A stretch of 64,000 nucleotides of DNA from DATGQT01 sp033720695 (GTDB lineage Bacteria > Bacteroidota > Rhodothermia > Rhodothermales > Rubricoccaceae), in NCBI GenBank assembly GCA_033720695.1, contig JAWWCA010000001.1, forward strand, positions 1-64,000, given 5' to 3'. Of the stretch, positions 48,146-56,188 are shown piece by piece (the first letter of the stretch is position 1; each line of letters starts with the position of its first letter). A program made the translations under genes and the position numbers. Under the pieces are notes generated by a model. That model saw only the letters and a list, made by a program, of their open reading frames with translations. It searched no databases and was not told the origin of the DNA.

Positions 48146-49414
48146 ATGAATGGCCTCGCTCTCCGGAAGCACACCGGCGCCATCCACATCAAGGCGCCGC
48201 TGACGATGCTCCAGCGCAAGATCGCCAACGTCTTGCTGCTCAACGCCTACGACGAGCTCCCCGACCCCGCCGTCTCCGAGCACCAGATCTCGATCGGCCA
48301 GCTCGCCTCCGTCGCCGGCTTCGACTCCAACGACTACGCCTACCTCCGCGACGCGCTCACGAGCCTCGTCGATCACAAGATCGAATGGAACATCCTCAAC
48401 GATGGCAAGGCCGAGTGGGGCATCATGGCGTTCCTCTCACAGGCCTCCATCCGAGATGCCGTCTGCACCTACGCCTACCCACCGGTCCTGCGGCGAGAGC
48501 TCCACCACCCCCGCGTCTTCGCGGTCATCAATCTCAAGATCCAGGCGCGCTTGCGCAGCAGCTATGCCCTCGCGCTCTACGAAAACTGCGTCCGATACCG
48601 GCGCGTCCAGTCCACCGGGTTCCGCACCGTCGAGCTGTGGCGCGACCTCCTTGGCGTCGATGAGGGCGAATACCCCGAGTACAAGTACCTCAATCGCAGC
48701 GTGCTGAAGCCGGCCGTCCGAGAGGTCAACAAGAACACGGACATCCGCGTCCAGATGCACACGCTGAAGACGAAGGGCCGCATCACGCACCTCCGCTTCA
48801 GCGTTCACGACAACGAGGCGGCGCAAGGCGCCCTCGACGAGCCCGGCGACGACGTCCTCAACGGCAAACGCCTCCCCGACCCGCGCACGCTCGCGCCGAG
48901 CGTCGACGACCTCCTCAACGACCAGCAGATGGAGCTCCTCAGCTACGGGCTCACGCCGGCGCAGGTCATCGACCTCGGAACCGAGTACAACGCCGACCGC
49001 ATCAAGCGAAACCTCGCCTACGTCGAACGCGAGATCGGACTGGGCCGCATCCGCCGCGTCCCCGCCTTCGTCATCGCGGCCGTCCGAGACGACTACGCCG
49101 CCGCCGACGCGTCCGATGCGCGACGCCAACCGGTCGCCGCTGCCACCGACCGGCGGCGGGTCCAGCGGCAGGCCGAGGCCGATGCGGCCCAAGAGCGCGC
49201 CGAGCGACTCGAGGCAGCGTGGTCCCGCCTCTCGCCCGCGGAGCGCGCCCGCATCGACGACGCAGCCCTCGACCGCCTCCGCCGCGAGACGCCCTTCGTC
49301 TTCCGTAAGTACGAGGCCGAGTCGCGCGATGGCTCGCTCGGACCGGGCACGCAGGCGACCCTCCGCGCCCTCCGGTACGAGGAAATCGAACGCGCCGAAA
49401 CGCAACAAACCTAG
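48146..49414 (+). CDS. repB: Rep_3-family replication initiator
   Basis: 422 residues. Iteron-binding initiator with two winged-helix domains: WH1 about 1-125 ('LQRKIANVLLLNAYDELPDP', 'SIGQLASVAGFDSNDYAYLR', 'DALTSLVDHKIEWN'), WH2 about 130-235 ('LALYENCVRYRRVQSTGFRT', 'YPEYKYLNRSVLKPAVREVN', 'ITHLRFSVH'). A longer C-terminal tail is Arg/Ala-rich and helical. The start at 48146 follows the last inverted iteron by 106 bp. Length is above the usual 250-320 because of the tail. As in other iteron plasmids it should also control copy number. Confidence 0.92.
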   Translation: MNGLALRKHTGAIHIKAPLTMLQRKIANVLLLNAYDELPDPAVSEHQISIGQLASVAGFDSNDYAYLRDALTSLVDHKIEWNILNDGKAEWGIMAFLSQASIRDAVCTYAYPPVLRRELHHPRVFAVINLKIQARLRSSYALALYENCVRYRRVQSTGFRTVELWRDLLGVDEGEYPEYKYLNRSVLKPAVREVNKNTDIRVQMHTLKTKGRITHLRFSVHDNEAAQGALDEPGDDVLNGKRLPDPRTLAPSVDDLLNDQQMELLSYGLTPAQVIDLGTEYNADRIKRNLAYVEREIGLGRIRRVPAFVIAAVRDDYAAADASDARRQPVAAATDRRRVQRQAEADAAQERAERLEAAWSRLSPAERARIDDAALDRLRRETPFVFRKYEAESRDGSLGPGTQATLRALRYEEIERAETQQT

Positions 49415-49421
49415 GGCCTCT

Positions 49422-49435
49422 CCTGAGCCCTCAGG
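49422..49435. terminator. Weak hairpin after rep
   Basis: CCTGAG-CC-CTCAGG, a 6-bp perfect stem 7 bp past the rep stop. Short, without a U-tract. The remaining 130 bp to the next gene show no other signal. Confidence 0.3.
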
Positions 49436-49567
49436 TTTCACTTCAACGTTCTGGGGCACCCAGCGCCCTGTGGACGACCGCGTGGATGAATCGTGGAGAC
49501 TGGGGCGTTGCCAGCGCAGCGCCCACTCGCTAGGATGGGGGCCCTTCCATGACCCCCCGGCTTCCGT

Positions 49568-50020
49568 ATGTCACGCCGATTTTCCGTGGACCGGTCCGCG
49601 CTCGACGACCACCCCCCACGCCTTGGCCCCTCTGTCGTTCTCGTCCACGATTGTGACGCTGCGGCCCAGTTCTATCAACGGGCCCTCGACGCCCGACCAT
49701 GCGGACCCGAGGAGGGGCCGTCGAGGCAGCTCGCCCTCGCAGGCGCCGCGCCCACCGGTGGCGATGCCCACCTCTGGCTCGTCCAACCGCGATCGCCCGC
49801 CGAGACGTCGATCGTCGGCCGGCAGACCGGCGACTGGCCCCTCCTCGTCCTCTACACCGCCGACTGCGAATCCGTCCGCCGACGCATCGTCGAGGCCGGC
49901 GGCAGCCCCGCCACCAGCGTGCCGATGGGAGACCGCTCAGGCCCGGCGGCCTCGGCACGCGATCTCTACGGGAACGTCATCCTCCTCCTCGAGCGTCAAC
50001 CGCACCACGTGGCCGCATGA
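49568..50020 (+). CDS. VOC protein
   Basis: 150 residues: 'LGPSVVLVHDCDAAAQFYQR', 'GDAHLWLVQPRSPAETSIVG', 'GDWPLLVLYTADCESVRRRI', 'ASARDLYGNVILLLE'. A diverged VOC fold with a disordered N-terminal extension. Substrate unknown. It stands alone and abuts, end to end, the next gene on the opposite strand. Confidence 0.75.
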   Translation: MSRRFSVDRSALDDHPPRLGPSVVLVHDCDAAAQFYQRALDARPCGPEEGPSRQLALAGAAPTGGDAHLWLVQPRSPAETSIVGRQTGDWPLLVLYTADCESVRRRIVEAGGSPATSVPMGDRSGPAASARDLYGNVILLLERQPHHVAA

Positions 50021-50491
50021 CTACGCCGGGCCCGTAGCGTCGGCCAGCCATCGCGCAAACGTGCTGGCAAGGTCCCGCGCCTCCGCCGCCGAGTCCAGCA
50101 ACCCATCGGCGTGATCGGCAAACCCGAGCGCCCCCGCCCAGGCGCCCAGCACGGCGAAGCGACCACCGAGCACCGACGCGTACACCACGCCGGCCGCGGC
50201 CACCGCCTGCGTTCGCGCATCGATGTTCGCGTGAACCGGAGGCGACAGCGCGGCCGCGGACGCACCGACCACCGCGTCCGGCACCGCGCCCTCCGCCCAG
50301 GCCCCTCCCGCGGCGACATAAGCCGCCTCCAGGCGCGCGGCCTGCACCCGCGCAGCCGCTTGCGCGTCCGCGAGCACGTCGCGCATCCCGTCGTCCACCA
50401 CCTCGCCGTCCGGGATGGGTGGCACGACGCGGACCGCTTCGAGCGTGCGGCGCAGCGAGACGAGGTAGAGGTCGTGGACGTCGTGGATCAT
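50021..50491 (-). CDS. DUF892-like protein without metal ligands
   Basis: 156 residues with the DUF892 helix plan: 'VHDLYLVSLRRTLEAVRVV', 'LADAQAAARVQAARLEAAYV', 'AVAAAGVVYASVLGGRFAVL', 'AWAGALGFADHADGLLDSAA'. Where the 21040 protein has 'FEDHLAET' and 'VEHYE', this one has 'DAQAAARV' and 'VVYAS', so the di-iron ligands are lost. It may be a structural or regulatory relative. The leader on its coding strand is C-rich (G-tract on the plus strand at 50559). Confidence 0.55.
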   Translation of the reverse strand: MIHDVHDLYLVSLRRTLEAVRVVPPIPDGEVVDDGMRDVLADAQAAARVQAARLEAAYVAAGGAWAEGAVPDAVVGASAAALSPPVHANIDARTQAVAAAGVVYASVLGGRFAVLGAWAGALGFADHADGLLDSAAEARDLASTFARWLADATGPA

Positions 50492-50558
50492 CGTGGATCA
50501 GAGGCGAGGACACCGCCTGAGAATACGGCTTAACGCCGCTCGCGCACCGCGCGCGCCC

Positions 50559-50582
50559 GGGGAAGGGGAGGGAGGGGAGGGG
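50559..50582 (+). repeat. G-tract with quadruplex potential
   Basis: Five G-runs of 3-4 (GGGG-AA-GGGG-A-GGG-A-GGGG-A-GGGG) in the divergent gap between the DUF892-like gene and egtD. This fits the G3+N1-7 quadruplex rule; effect unknown. Confidence 0.5.
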
Positions 50583-50605
50583 AGCGTCACCGCCTCCGCC
50601 GCGCG

Positions 50606-50612
50606 TAGGTTG
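50606..50612 (+). promoter_or_regulatory. TAGGTTG -7 element of egtD
   Basis: TAGGTTG fits TAnnTTtG with one base missing and lies 33 nt before the ATG at 50645. Confidence 0.4.
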
Positions 50613-50644
50613 CCGCTCGCGCACCGCCGCCCGCCAACCCCTCC

Positions 50645-51559
50645 ATGCTCGCCGACGTCCTGACTGGCCTCCACGCCACCCCGCGCCGCATCCCCAGCAA
50701 GTACCTCTACGACGCCGAGGGCTCCCGGCTGTTCGAGCGCATCACGCAACTCGACGCCTACTACCCCACCCGGACGGAGAGGCGCATCCTCGCGACCCAC
50801 CTCTCGACCATCGCGGCGCGCATCGGCCCCGACGCCGTGCTCATCGAATACGGCAGCGGGTCGAGCGCCAAGACCCGCCTCCTCCTCGACGCCCTCGGAT
50901 CCTCCCTCGCGGCCTACGTCCCCATCGACATCGCGGAAGACATCCTCCTCCACTCGGCCGACACCCTGCGCCAGGCCTACCCGGGCCTCCGGATCCGACC
51001 CGTCGCCGCCGACTACACGCAGCCGCACGTCGTGCCCGACGACCCCGACCACCGACGCAAGCGCGTCGTGTTCTTCCCGGGCTCCACCATCGGAAACTTC
51101 GAACCCCACGAGGCCCAGCGCTTCCTCGCGCACATCGCCGAACTCGTCGGGCCAGGCGGCGGGCTCCTCCTCGGCGCCGACCTCAAGAAAGACCCCGACC
51201 TCCTGCAACGGGCCTATGCCGATGACCTCGGCGTCACCGCGGCGTTCAACCGAAACCTCCTCGTCCGCCTCAACCGCGAACTCGACGCCGACTTCGACCT
51301 CGACCGATGGGCACATCGCGCCGTCTACGATGCGGACCACGGACGGGTCGAGATGCACCTCGTCAGCACGACGCGCCAAACCGTGCACATCGCCGGGCGC
51401 GCCATCACCTTCGATCAGGGCGAGACCATCCTCACCGAGAACTCCTACAAATACGACGTGGAGGACCTCATCAATCTCGCGGCGCTCGCTGGGATGACCC
51501 ACGTCCAGACGTGGACCGACGCACGTGGATGGTTCGCCGTGCTCTACCTCGAGGCGTAG
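50645..51559 (+). CDS. egtD: L-histidine N-alpha-methyltransferase EgtD
   Basis: 304 residues. SAM-dependent enzyme making hercynine (trimethyl-histidine), the first step of ergothioneine synthesis. Seen: 'IPSKYLYDAEGSRLFERITQ', 'LDAYYPTRTERRIL', SAM site 'LIEYGSGSSAKTRLLLDAL', 'YVPIDIAEDIL', 'VVFFPGSTIGNFEP', 'ENSYKYDVEDLINLAALAG'. The substrate-binding Asn/Tyr region is intact. No egtB sulfoxide synthase is in the window, so the pathway must be completed elsewhere. Ergothioneine protects against oxidative damage, in keeping with the repair genes here. Confidence 0.93.
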   Translation: MLADVLTGLHATPRRIPSKYLYDAEGSRLFERITQLDAYYPTRTERRILATHLSTIAARIGPDAVLIEYGSGSSAKTRLLLDALGSSLAAYVPIDIAEDILLHSADTLRQAYPGLRIRPVAADYTQPHVVPDDPDHRRKRVVFFPGSTIGNFEPHEAQRFLAHIAELVGPGGGLLLGADLKKDPDLLQRAYADDLGVTAAFNRNLLVRLNRELDADFDLDRWAHRAVYDADHGRVEMHLVSTTRQTVHIAGRAITFDQGETILTENSYKYDVEDLINLAALAGMTHVQTWTDARGWFAVLYLEA

Positions 51560-51628
51560 GCGACGCTTGCTCGGCGCGCCGGCGCTGCGTTTCTTCTCGT
51601 CAACCGGCCCCACACACGCGAACGCGGT

Positions 51629-51997
51629 ATGACCACGACCCCGCATCCCTCGGTCACGCTCGACCTCCGCCTTCGCGTCTCGCTCGGTCGCGCGCGTGGA
51701 CCCGTCGGGCCTCTCGTCGAGGCCCTCCACGCACGCCCCGACCTCGCCGCGGCCTGGCTGCCCCACCTCCTCGCCGTCGGCGCAGGCTGCGTCGCGCTGC
51801 CACCACTCGCCCACGCCCTCGGCGCCGGCGACGCCGCGCTGACCCTGCTCGCGCCCCTCGCCCACGACCTGCCCGCGGCCGCCCTCCAGGCGCTCACCGC
51901 CGAAGGCGTCGGCGGCACCCTCGTACGACTCGCCGAGGCCCTCCACGTCGAGGTCGAGCACGCCACGCTCGTCGACGACCCCGTCGCTCAACCCTAA
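51629..51997 (+). CDS. Unknown alpha-helical protein
   Basis: 122 residues, Ala/Leu-rich: 'PVGPLVEALHARPDLAAAWL', 'HLLAVGAGCVALPPLAHALG', 'HDLPAAALQALTAEGVGGTL'. No known family. Hydrophobic stretches look amphipathic rather than membrane-spanning. 25 bp before the PolX-N-terminus gene, same strand, so possibly one transcript. Confidence 0.5.
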   Translation: MTTTPHPSVTLDLRLRVSLGRARGPVGPLVEALHARPDLAAAWLPHLLAVGAGCVALPPLAHALGAGDAALTLLAPLAHDLPAAALQALTAEGVGGTLVRLAEALHVEVEHATLVDDPVAQP

Positions 51998-52022
51998 CGG
52001 CCAACGCGACGATCCAACCCCC

Positions 52023-52835
52023 GTGCCCACCAACGCCGACGTCGCCTCCCACCTCCGCGCCATCGCCGCGGCCCTCGAGCGCGAGGGCGCCAACCCCTAC
52101 CGCATCGAGGCCTACCGGCGCGCGGCCGATGCGGTGGCGTCGCACCCCGACGCGATCGCCGCCATCGTCGCGCGCAACAAGGACGACCTCGTCGACCTGC
52201 CCGGCATCGGCAACGCGCTCGCCGCGGTGATCATCGAGGTCGTCGAAACGGGAACGTCCACCACCCTCGATGGGCTCCAGGACCCCGACCGCGCCGTCCG
52301 CGCCCTCGCGTCCATCCCCGCCCTCGGACCCGTCCGCGCGAACCGCATTCACAAGACGCTTGGGGTCGACTCCCTCGACGACCTCGCCGCCGCTGCCGAG
52401 GATGGACGACTCCAGACCGTCCCCGGCATCGGGCCCGTCCTCGCCGCCCGCGTCGCCGACGCCGTCGGCGCCCGCACGGACCGCGCCGACCGTCCAACGG
52501 TGGCTGAGCTTCTTGACGTCGACGCCGAATACCGAACCCGGGCAGAAGCGGGGGACCTCCGACGCATCGCCCCGAAAGCCCACAACCCGACGGGGGAGGC
52601 GTGGCTCCCCATCCTCCACACCGCGCGGGGACCAAGGCGCTACACCGCCCTCTTCTCTAACACCGCGCGCGCGCACGAGCTGGACAAGACGCGCGACTGG
52701 GTCGTGATCTACCTCGACGACCCCGACCGCGACGCGCAATGGACCGTCGTGACGGGTGCGAGCGGCGCACTCGCCGGACGCCGCGTCGTACGGGGCCGAG
52801 AAGGGGAGACGCGCGCGCACCTCGCGGAGGCGTAG
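52023..52835 (+). CDS. PolX N-terminus-like HhH protein with unknown C domain
   Basis: 270 residues. Residues 1-155 are the PolX 8-kDa plus HhH region without a polymerase: 'YRIEAYRRAADAVASHPDAI', 'LVDLPGIGNALAAVIIEVVE', 'SIPALGPVRANRIHKTLGVD', 'TVPGIGPVLAARVADAV'. Residues 160-270 form a separate domain: 'EYRTRAEAGDLRRIAPKAHN', 'GEAWLPILHTARGPRRYTAL', 'FSNTARAHELDKTRDWVVIY'. It closely tracks polX at 32270 in its first 60 residues. It may bind gapped DNA or act as a lyase. GTG start at 52023. Confidence 0.82.
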   Translation: MPTNADVASHLRAIAAALEREGANPYRIEAYRRAADAVASHPDAIAAIVARNKDDLVDLPGIGNALAAVIIEVVETGTSTTLDGLQDPDRAVRALASIPALGPVRANRIHKTLGVDSLDDLAAAAEDGRLQTVPGIGPVLAARVADAVGARTDRADRPTVAELLDVDAEYRTRAEAGDLRRIAPKAHNPTGEAWLPILHTARGPRRYTALFSNTARAHELDKTRDWVVIYLDDPDRDAQWTVVTGASGALAGRRVVRGREGETRAHLAEA

Positions 52836-52869
52836 GCCAGGCCCACAAGCCTCAGCCGCATCGACCCCG

Positions 52870-53118
52870 TCACGAGTCGTCGCCGCCCATGACGATCGTC
52901 GTCCGGCGCTCTCCCCCTGCCACGTAGGTGCAAACGCACCCGGGGCCGTGCGGCAAGGGAGACGCCGCGAGCGCCTCGTCCACACGAAGGCGCATCCCGA
53001 TCGCCGCGGCGCACGCAGCCGGTGGGTCCGGCACCTCCACCGCAGCGACCACCTCGACCGTCTTGACGCCCCGCCGACGGAGGCCGTCCAGGAGCAACCG
53101 ATGGCTCGACCGCTTCAT
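52870..53118 (-). CDS. Small Cys-module protein, copy 3
   Basis: 82 residues. 'LRRRGVKTVEVVAAVEV', 'ACAAAIGMRLRVDEALAASP', 'LPHGPGCVCTYVAGGERR'. The second half matches the module of the 14813 and 16365 proteins (EAL..xPLPH..GCxCxY), with the first CxxC reduced to one Cys. Function unknown. Its start is 13 bp after the VOC stop, so it lies in a leftward operon. Confidence 0.55.
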   Translation of the reverse strand: MKRSSHRLLLDGLRRRGVKTVEVVAAVEVPDPPAACAAAIGMRLRVDEALAASPLPHGPGCVCTYVAGGERRTTIVMGGDDS

Positions 53119-53131
53119 AGGCGCAGCCCCC

Positions 53132-53506
53132 TCATGACGACCCGGGCGCATACGTCCCGAAGCTCCACTCGTACCCCTCCACATCCCGGGCACGGTACCG
53201 CCGCGTCCCGAACGGGGTGTCTTCCGGTGGATACACGATGTCGGCCCCCGCCGACCGGGCGCGTTCGTGGTGGGCGTCCACGTCCTCGACCACGAGGTAG
53301 ACGCCGGGACCCGCCGGCTGCCCGGCCGGCCGATGGTCCACCTGCCCAAGCATGATGTAGGCGCCGCGGTGCCGCATCTCAGCGTGGACCACCACGCCGT
53401 CCTCGTCTGGCACCACGACGGTCGGCTCCAGACCAAACGCTGACTCCAGCCATGCCACGGCCGTGGCGGCGTCCACGTACGAGAAATAGGGAACGATCGA
53501 GGCCAT
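53132..53506 (-). CDS. VOC protein (PhnB-like)
   Basis: 124 residues: 'IVPYFSYVDAATAVAWLESA', 'FGLEPTVVVPDEDGVVVHAE', 'RHRGAYIMLGQVDHR', 'DVEGYEWSFGTYAP'. Fits the PhnB/YycE type of VOC. Leftward TAGATTG (53537-53531) lies 24 nt before the ATG, a -7-like element. Substrate unknown. Confidence 0.83.
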   Translation of the reverse strand: MASIVPYFSYVDAATAVAWLESAFGLEPTVVVPDEDGVVVHAEMRHRGAYIMLGQVDHRPAGQPAGPGVYLVVEDVDAHHERARSAGADIVYPPEDTPFGTRRYRARDVEGYEWSFGTYAPGSS

Positions 53507-53530
53507 CGCGGTTGGGCGGAGGAACAGCCC

Positions 53531-53537
53531 CAATCTA
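53531..53537 (-). promoter_or_regulatory. TAGATTG -7-like element
   Basis: Leftward TAGATTGGG, 24 nt before the ATG at 53506. Same class as TAGGTTTG and GTACCTT elements. Confidence 0.35.
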
Positions 53538-53631
53538 CCGATCTCGAGCCCACCGTACCGCAAGGGGAGGGGAGAGGCCGGCGAGGCCGTACCGCCCGCC
53601 ACCCCATCGGCCGCCGCACGCGCGACCTCGT

Positions 53632-54456
53632 CTACGCGCCCCCGGCCTCTGGTGCAGAGCGCGCGGCTGGAGCCAGGTGGTCCACGGCCACGACGAGACC
53701 ACCGCCGCGCGCGAGGCCGGCCGACACGCTCCGCCACCGCGCGGCCTCACGCGCATGACGGGCGGACGCGCCTGGGGCGATCCCGGCCAGCCGATCCGCT
53801 TCCCACGCATGGTGTCGTTCGTAGGCCGCTGCGACCAGGGCGTCGTCGAGCGGCTCGAAGCCACGCACATCGTGCCACGCCACAGACACGTGATTGGCGA
53901 GGACCGAGCCGCTGTAGACCGCCACCCGACCGGCCGACGAGAAGGCGGCCAGGGCGGCGCTCAGGAGCGCGCTGGCCACGCCGCGGCGGCGCCACGCCGG
54001 CACCACGCCGAGGGCATCAACCACGGGCCCCGACGACGGCCCCTCGCGCACCAGAAGCACTCCCACGAGCGCGCCGCCCGGGGCCACCGCGACGCGGGTG
54101 GCCGGGAGGACCGCACCCCGGGCGCTGCGCAGGAACGCTGCCGCAAACGCCGCGAGCTCCCCCTGCCGCTCGGCGCGCGGCCAGCCATAGTAGTCGACGC
54201 TGTCTGCGAAGGCGCTCTGCAGGGTGGCCGTGATCGACGCGCCCTCTCCAGCCTGCATCGGGCGCACCTCGCGGCCGGGGCAGGGGACCCCAACCTGGAA
54301 GGGGCCGGTCGACCGGCGAACCGTGCGGACGATGGGGGCGGGCCGCACCCGAAACGCTCCGTCGACAAGCTCGTAACGCCACGGAAGCGCTCGGAATTCG
54401 TCCCGCTCCAGACACCGGCCCTGGCAGGGGCGGGGATCGAACACGGGCCGCACCAT
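53632..54456 (-). CDS. GNAT acetyltransferase-like protein
   Basis: 274 residues. GNAT core about 65-220: 'VRPMQAGEGASITATLQSAF', 'VAVAPGGALVGVLLVREG', 'VVDALGVVPAWRRRGVASAL' (acetyl-CoA pyrophosphate loop RRRGVA), 'LLSAALAAFSSAGRV', 'ANHVSVAWHDVRGFEPLDDA'. The first 60 residues include 'PRPCQGRCLERDEFRALPWR', an extra Cys-containing segment. Substrate unknown. The promoter region is a tandem purine repeat. Confidence 0.78.
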   Translation of the reverse strand: MVRPVFDPRPCQGRCLERDEFRALPWRYELVDGAFRVRPAPIVRTVRRSTGPFQVGVPCPGREVRPMQAGEGASITATLQSAFADSVDYYGWPRAERQGELAAFAAAFLRSARGAVLPATRVAVAPGGALVGVLLVREGPSSGPVVDALGVVPAWRRRGVASALLSAALAAFSSAGRVAVYSGSVLANHVSVAWHDVRGFEPLDDALVAAAYERHHAWEADRLAGIAPGASARHAREAARWRSVSAGLARGGGLVVAVDHLAPAARSAPEAGGA

Positions 54457-54469
54457 CAGCAGGGGAAGG

Positions 54470-54518
54470 GGAGAGGTGGGGCAGGAGAGGGGAGAGGTGG
54501 GGCAGGAGAGGGGAGAGG
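54470..54518 (+). repeat. 21-bp tandem repeat, G-rich
   Basis: A 21-bp unit (GGAGAGGTGGGGCAGGAGAG plus one G) is perfectly repeated at 54470-54490 and 54491-54511, with a partial third copy to 54518. It lies just upstream of the leftward GNAT gene (ATG 54456), so it is CT-rich in that transcript's leader. Confidence 0.85.
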
Positions 54519-54523
54519 CGCCC

Positions 54524-54979
54524 TCACGTCGACCGGAGTCGGCGATGCCCGAAGAGAGCGAGCGCGTGCACCAGCGTGTCCACCTTCGCCGGTCCGAACC
54601 CCGGCAGATCGCCGGCCCGTGCCCGGACCGCCTTCTCGTCGCCCTCCGACCAGACCTCCGAGGCGTCGCCCCGGTACTCCGTCGACACCGCGCCCGCGAG
54701 CGCGCGCGCCCGGCGCGCCATCATCTTCGGGTACCGGTGAAGCGCCGGCTTCTCCGCGAACACCGCGTGCACCGCGTCGTCATCCATCGCCGCCAGCCGA
54801 GACGGGTCGAGGTGACCGAGCCGCGCCTTCAGGCGGTGCGGCGCCTCGAACGCCGTCTCCGCACGCACCTGCTGGTCCAACAGGACGCCCAGCAGCAGCG
54901 CGAACGGGTCGCGCTCCAGCAGCGCCACGGCGTCCGGGTCGAGAAGCGGTGCGCCCTCGCTCGCGGAGCGCTCCTCCAT
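54524..54979 (-). CDS. HhH-GPD base-excision repair protein
   Basis: 151 residues of the TIGR03252-like HhH-GPD group: 'LLERDPFALLLGVLLDQQVR', 'FEAPHRLKARLGHLDPSRLA', 'PALHRYPKMMARRARALAGA', 'LPGFGPAKVDTLVHALALFG'. This is a compact DNA glycosylase-like protein. The hairpin 'LPGFGPAKV' is present, but I could not identify a catalytic Lys/Asp with confidence. It is divergent from the ligase-associated repair cluster. Confidence 0.83.
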   Translation of the reverse strand: MEERSASEGAPLLDPDAVALLERDPFALLLGVLLDQQVRAETAFEAPHRLKARLGHLDPSRLAAMDDDAVHAVFAEKPALHRYPKMMARRARALAGAVSTEYRGDASEVWSEGDEKAVRARAGDLPGFGPAKVDTLVHALALFGHRRLRST

Positions 54980-55123
54980 GCGGTCGAGTCCTCCCACGGG
55001 AGTCTGGGTCGTGAGGCCCGCCCGAGGGCGCACCTCCAGAACGGATCGCCCCCGCAACTGGCGAGGGAATAGCAGGATAATACTAACGGGACCCCATACG
55101 GCGCGCACCCGTACCCGCCGCCC

Positions 55124-56188
55124 ATGGATCCCCTCCTCTCCGTCGACCCCTGCGGCCTCTACTGCGCAGCGGGCGACTTCCACGTCGACCCCTGGCGACC
55201 CGTCCCGCGCGCCGTCGTCACCCATGCCCACGGCGACCACCTCACCCGTGGCTGCGGCCGATACCTCGTCGCCCACGACGGCCGAACCGTCACGGCCGTC
55301 CGCCTCGGCAGCGACGCCCGCATCCAGACGGCGCCGTACGGCGAGACGCTCTCGATCAACGGCGTCACCGTCTCCCTCCACCCGGCCGGTCACATCCTCG
55401 GATCGGCCCAGGTCCGCATCGAGCACGCGGGCCACGTCGCCGTCGTCACCGGCGACTTCAAGGCCGCGCCCGGCGCCACCGCGGCCGCCTTCGAGCCCGT
55501 CCCCTGCCACACGCTCGTCCCCGAGAGCACCTTCGCGCTCCCCATCTACCGCTGGCCCGACGAAGCCCTCGTCGCCGCCGACATCGCGGCGTGGTGGGAC
55601 GACGCACGCCAGCGCGGTCGCACCGCCGTCCTCTTCGCCTATGCCCTCGGCAAAGCCCAGCGCCTCCTCGCCCTCCTCCCCGACCCTCTCCCGGGGCCCG
55701 TCTTCACCCACGGCGCCGTCGAACGACTCACCGAGGCCTACCGCCACGCCGGCGTCCATCTCCCGCGCACGCACCATGCCTCGTCCTACCGCGCCGACAA
55801 CCCCGACCACGCCGGCGCGCTCGTCGTCGCTCCGCCGTCGACCCGCGCCTCGCCCTGGCTCCGTCGGTTCGGGGACGTGACCACCGCCTTCGCCAGCGGA
55901 TGGATGCGCGTCCGCGGAACCCGCCGACGACGCGCCGTCGACCGGGGCTTCGTGCTCTCCGACCACGCCGACTGGCCCGGACTCCTCCGCGCCATCGAGG
56001 CCACCGGCGCCGAACGCGTGCTCCCGACCCACGGTTACACCGAGGTCCTCGCACGGTGGTGCCGCGAGTGCGGCCTCGACGCCGAACCGCTCCCAACGGC
56101 CTATGCCGCCACCCTCGACGACGAGGAGGCCACCCCCACCCTCGACGACGAGGCCCACGACACCGGCGACGACGAGGCCACACCGTGA
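55124..56188 (+). CDS. Ligase-associated metallo-beta-lactamase exonuclease
   Basis: 354 residues of the Artemis/SNM1-like TIGR04122 type. Metal motif 'THAHGDHL' (H34, H36, D38, H39), 'LHPAGHILGSAQVRIEHAGH', 'VAVVTGDFKA', 'LVPESTFALPIYRWPDEA', 'SDHADWPGLLRAIEATGAER', 'PTHGYTEVLARW'. Probable DNA exonuclease trimming ends before ligation. An acidic, repeated tail follows about residue 330 ('DDEEATPTLDDEA'). First gene of the cluster; its stop overlaps the ligase start (GTGA). Confidence 0.92.
   Translation: MDPLLSVDPCGLYCAAGDFHVDPWRPVPRAVVTHAHGDHLTRGCGRYLVAHDGRTVTAVRLGSDARIQTAPYGETLSINGVTVSLHPAGHILGSAQVRIEHAGHVAVVTGDFKAAPGATAAAFEPVPCHTLVPESTFALPIYRWPDEALVAADIAAWWDDARQRGRTAVLFAYALGKAQRLLALLPDPLPGPVFTHGAVERLTEAYRHAGVHLPRTHHASSYRADNPDHAGALVVAPPSTRASPWLRRFGDVTTAFASGWMRVRGTRRRRAVDRGFVLSDHADWPGLLRAIEATGAERVLPTHGYTEVLARWCRECGLDAEPLPTAYAATLDDEEATPTLDDEAHDTGDDEATP

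Noticed and set aside
47676..48149. Short open frames through the iteron region
   Set aside because: They consist largely of translated iterons and have no family features; the region is explained as the replication origin.
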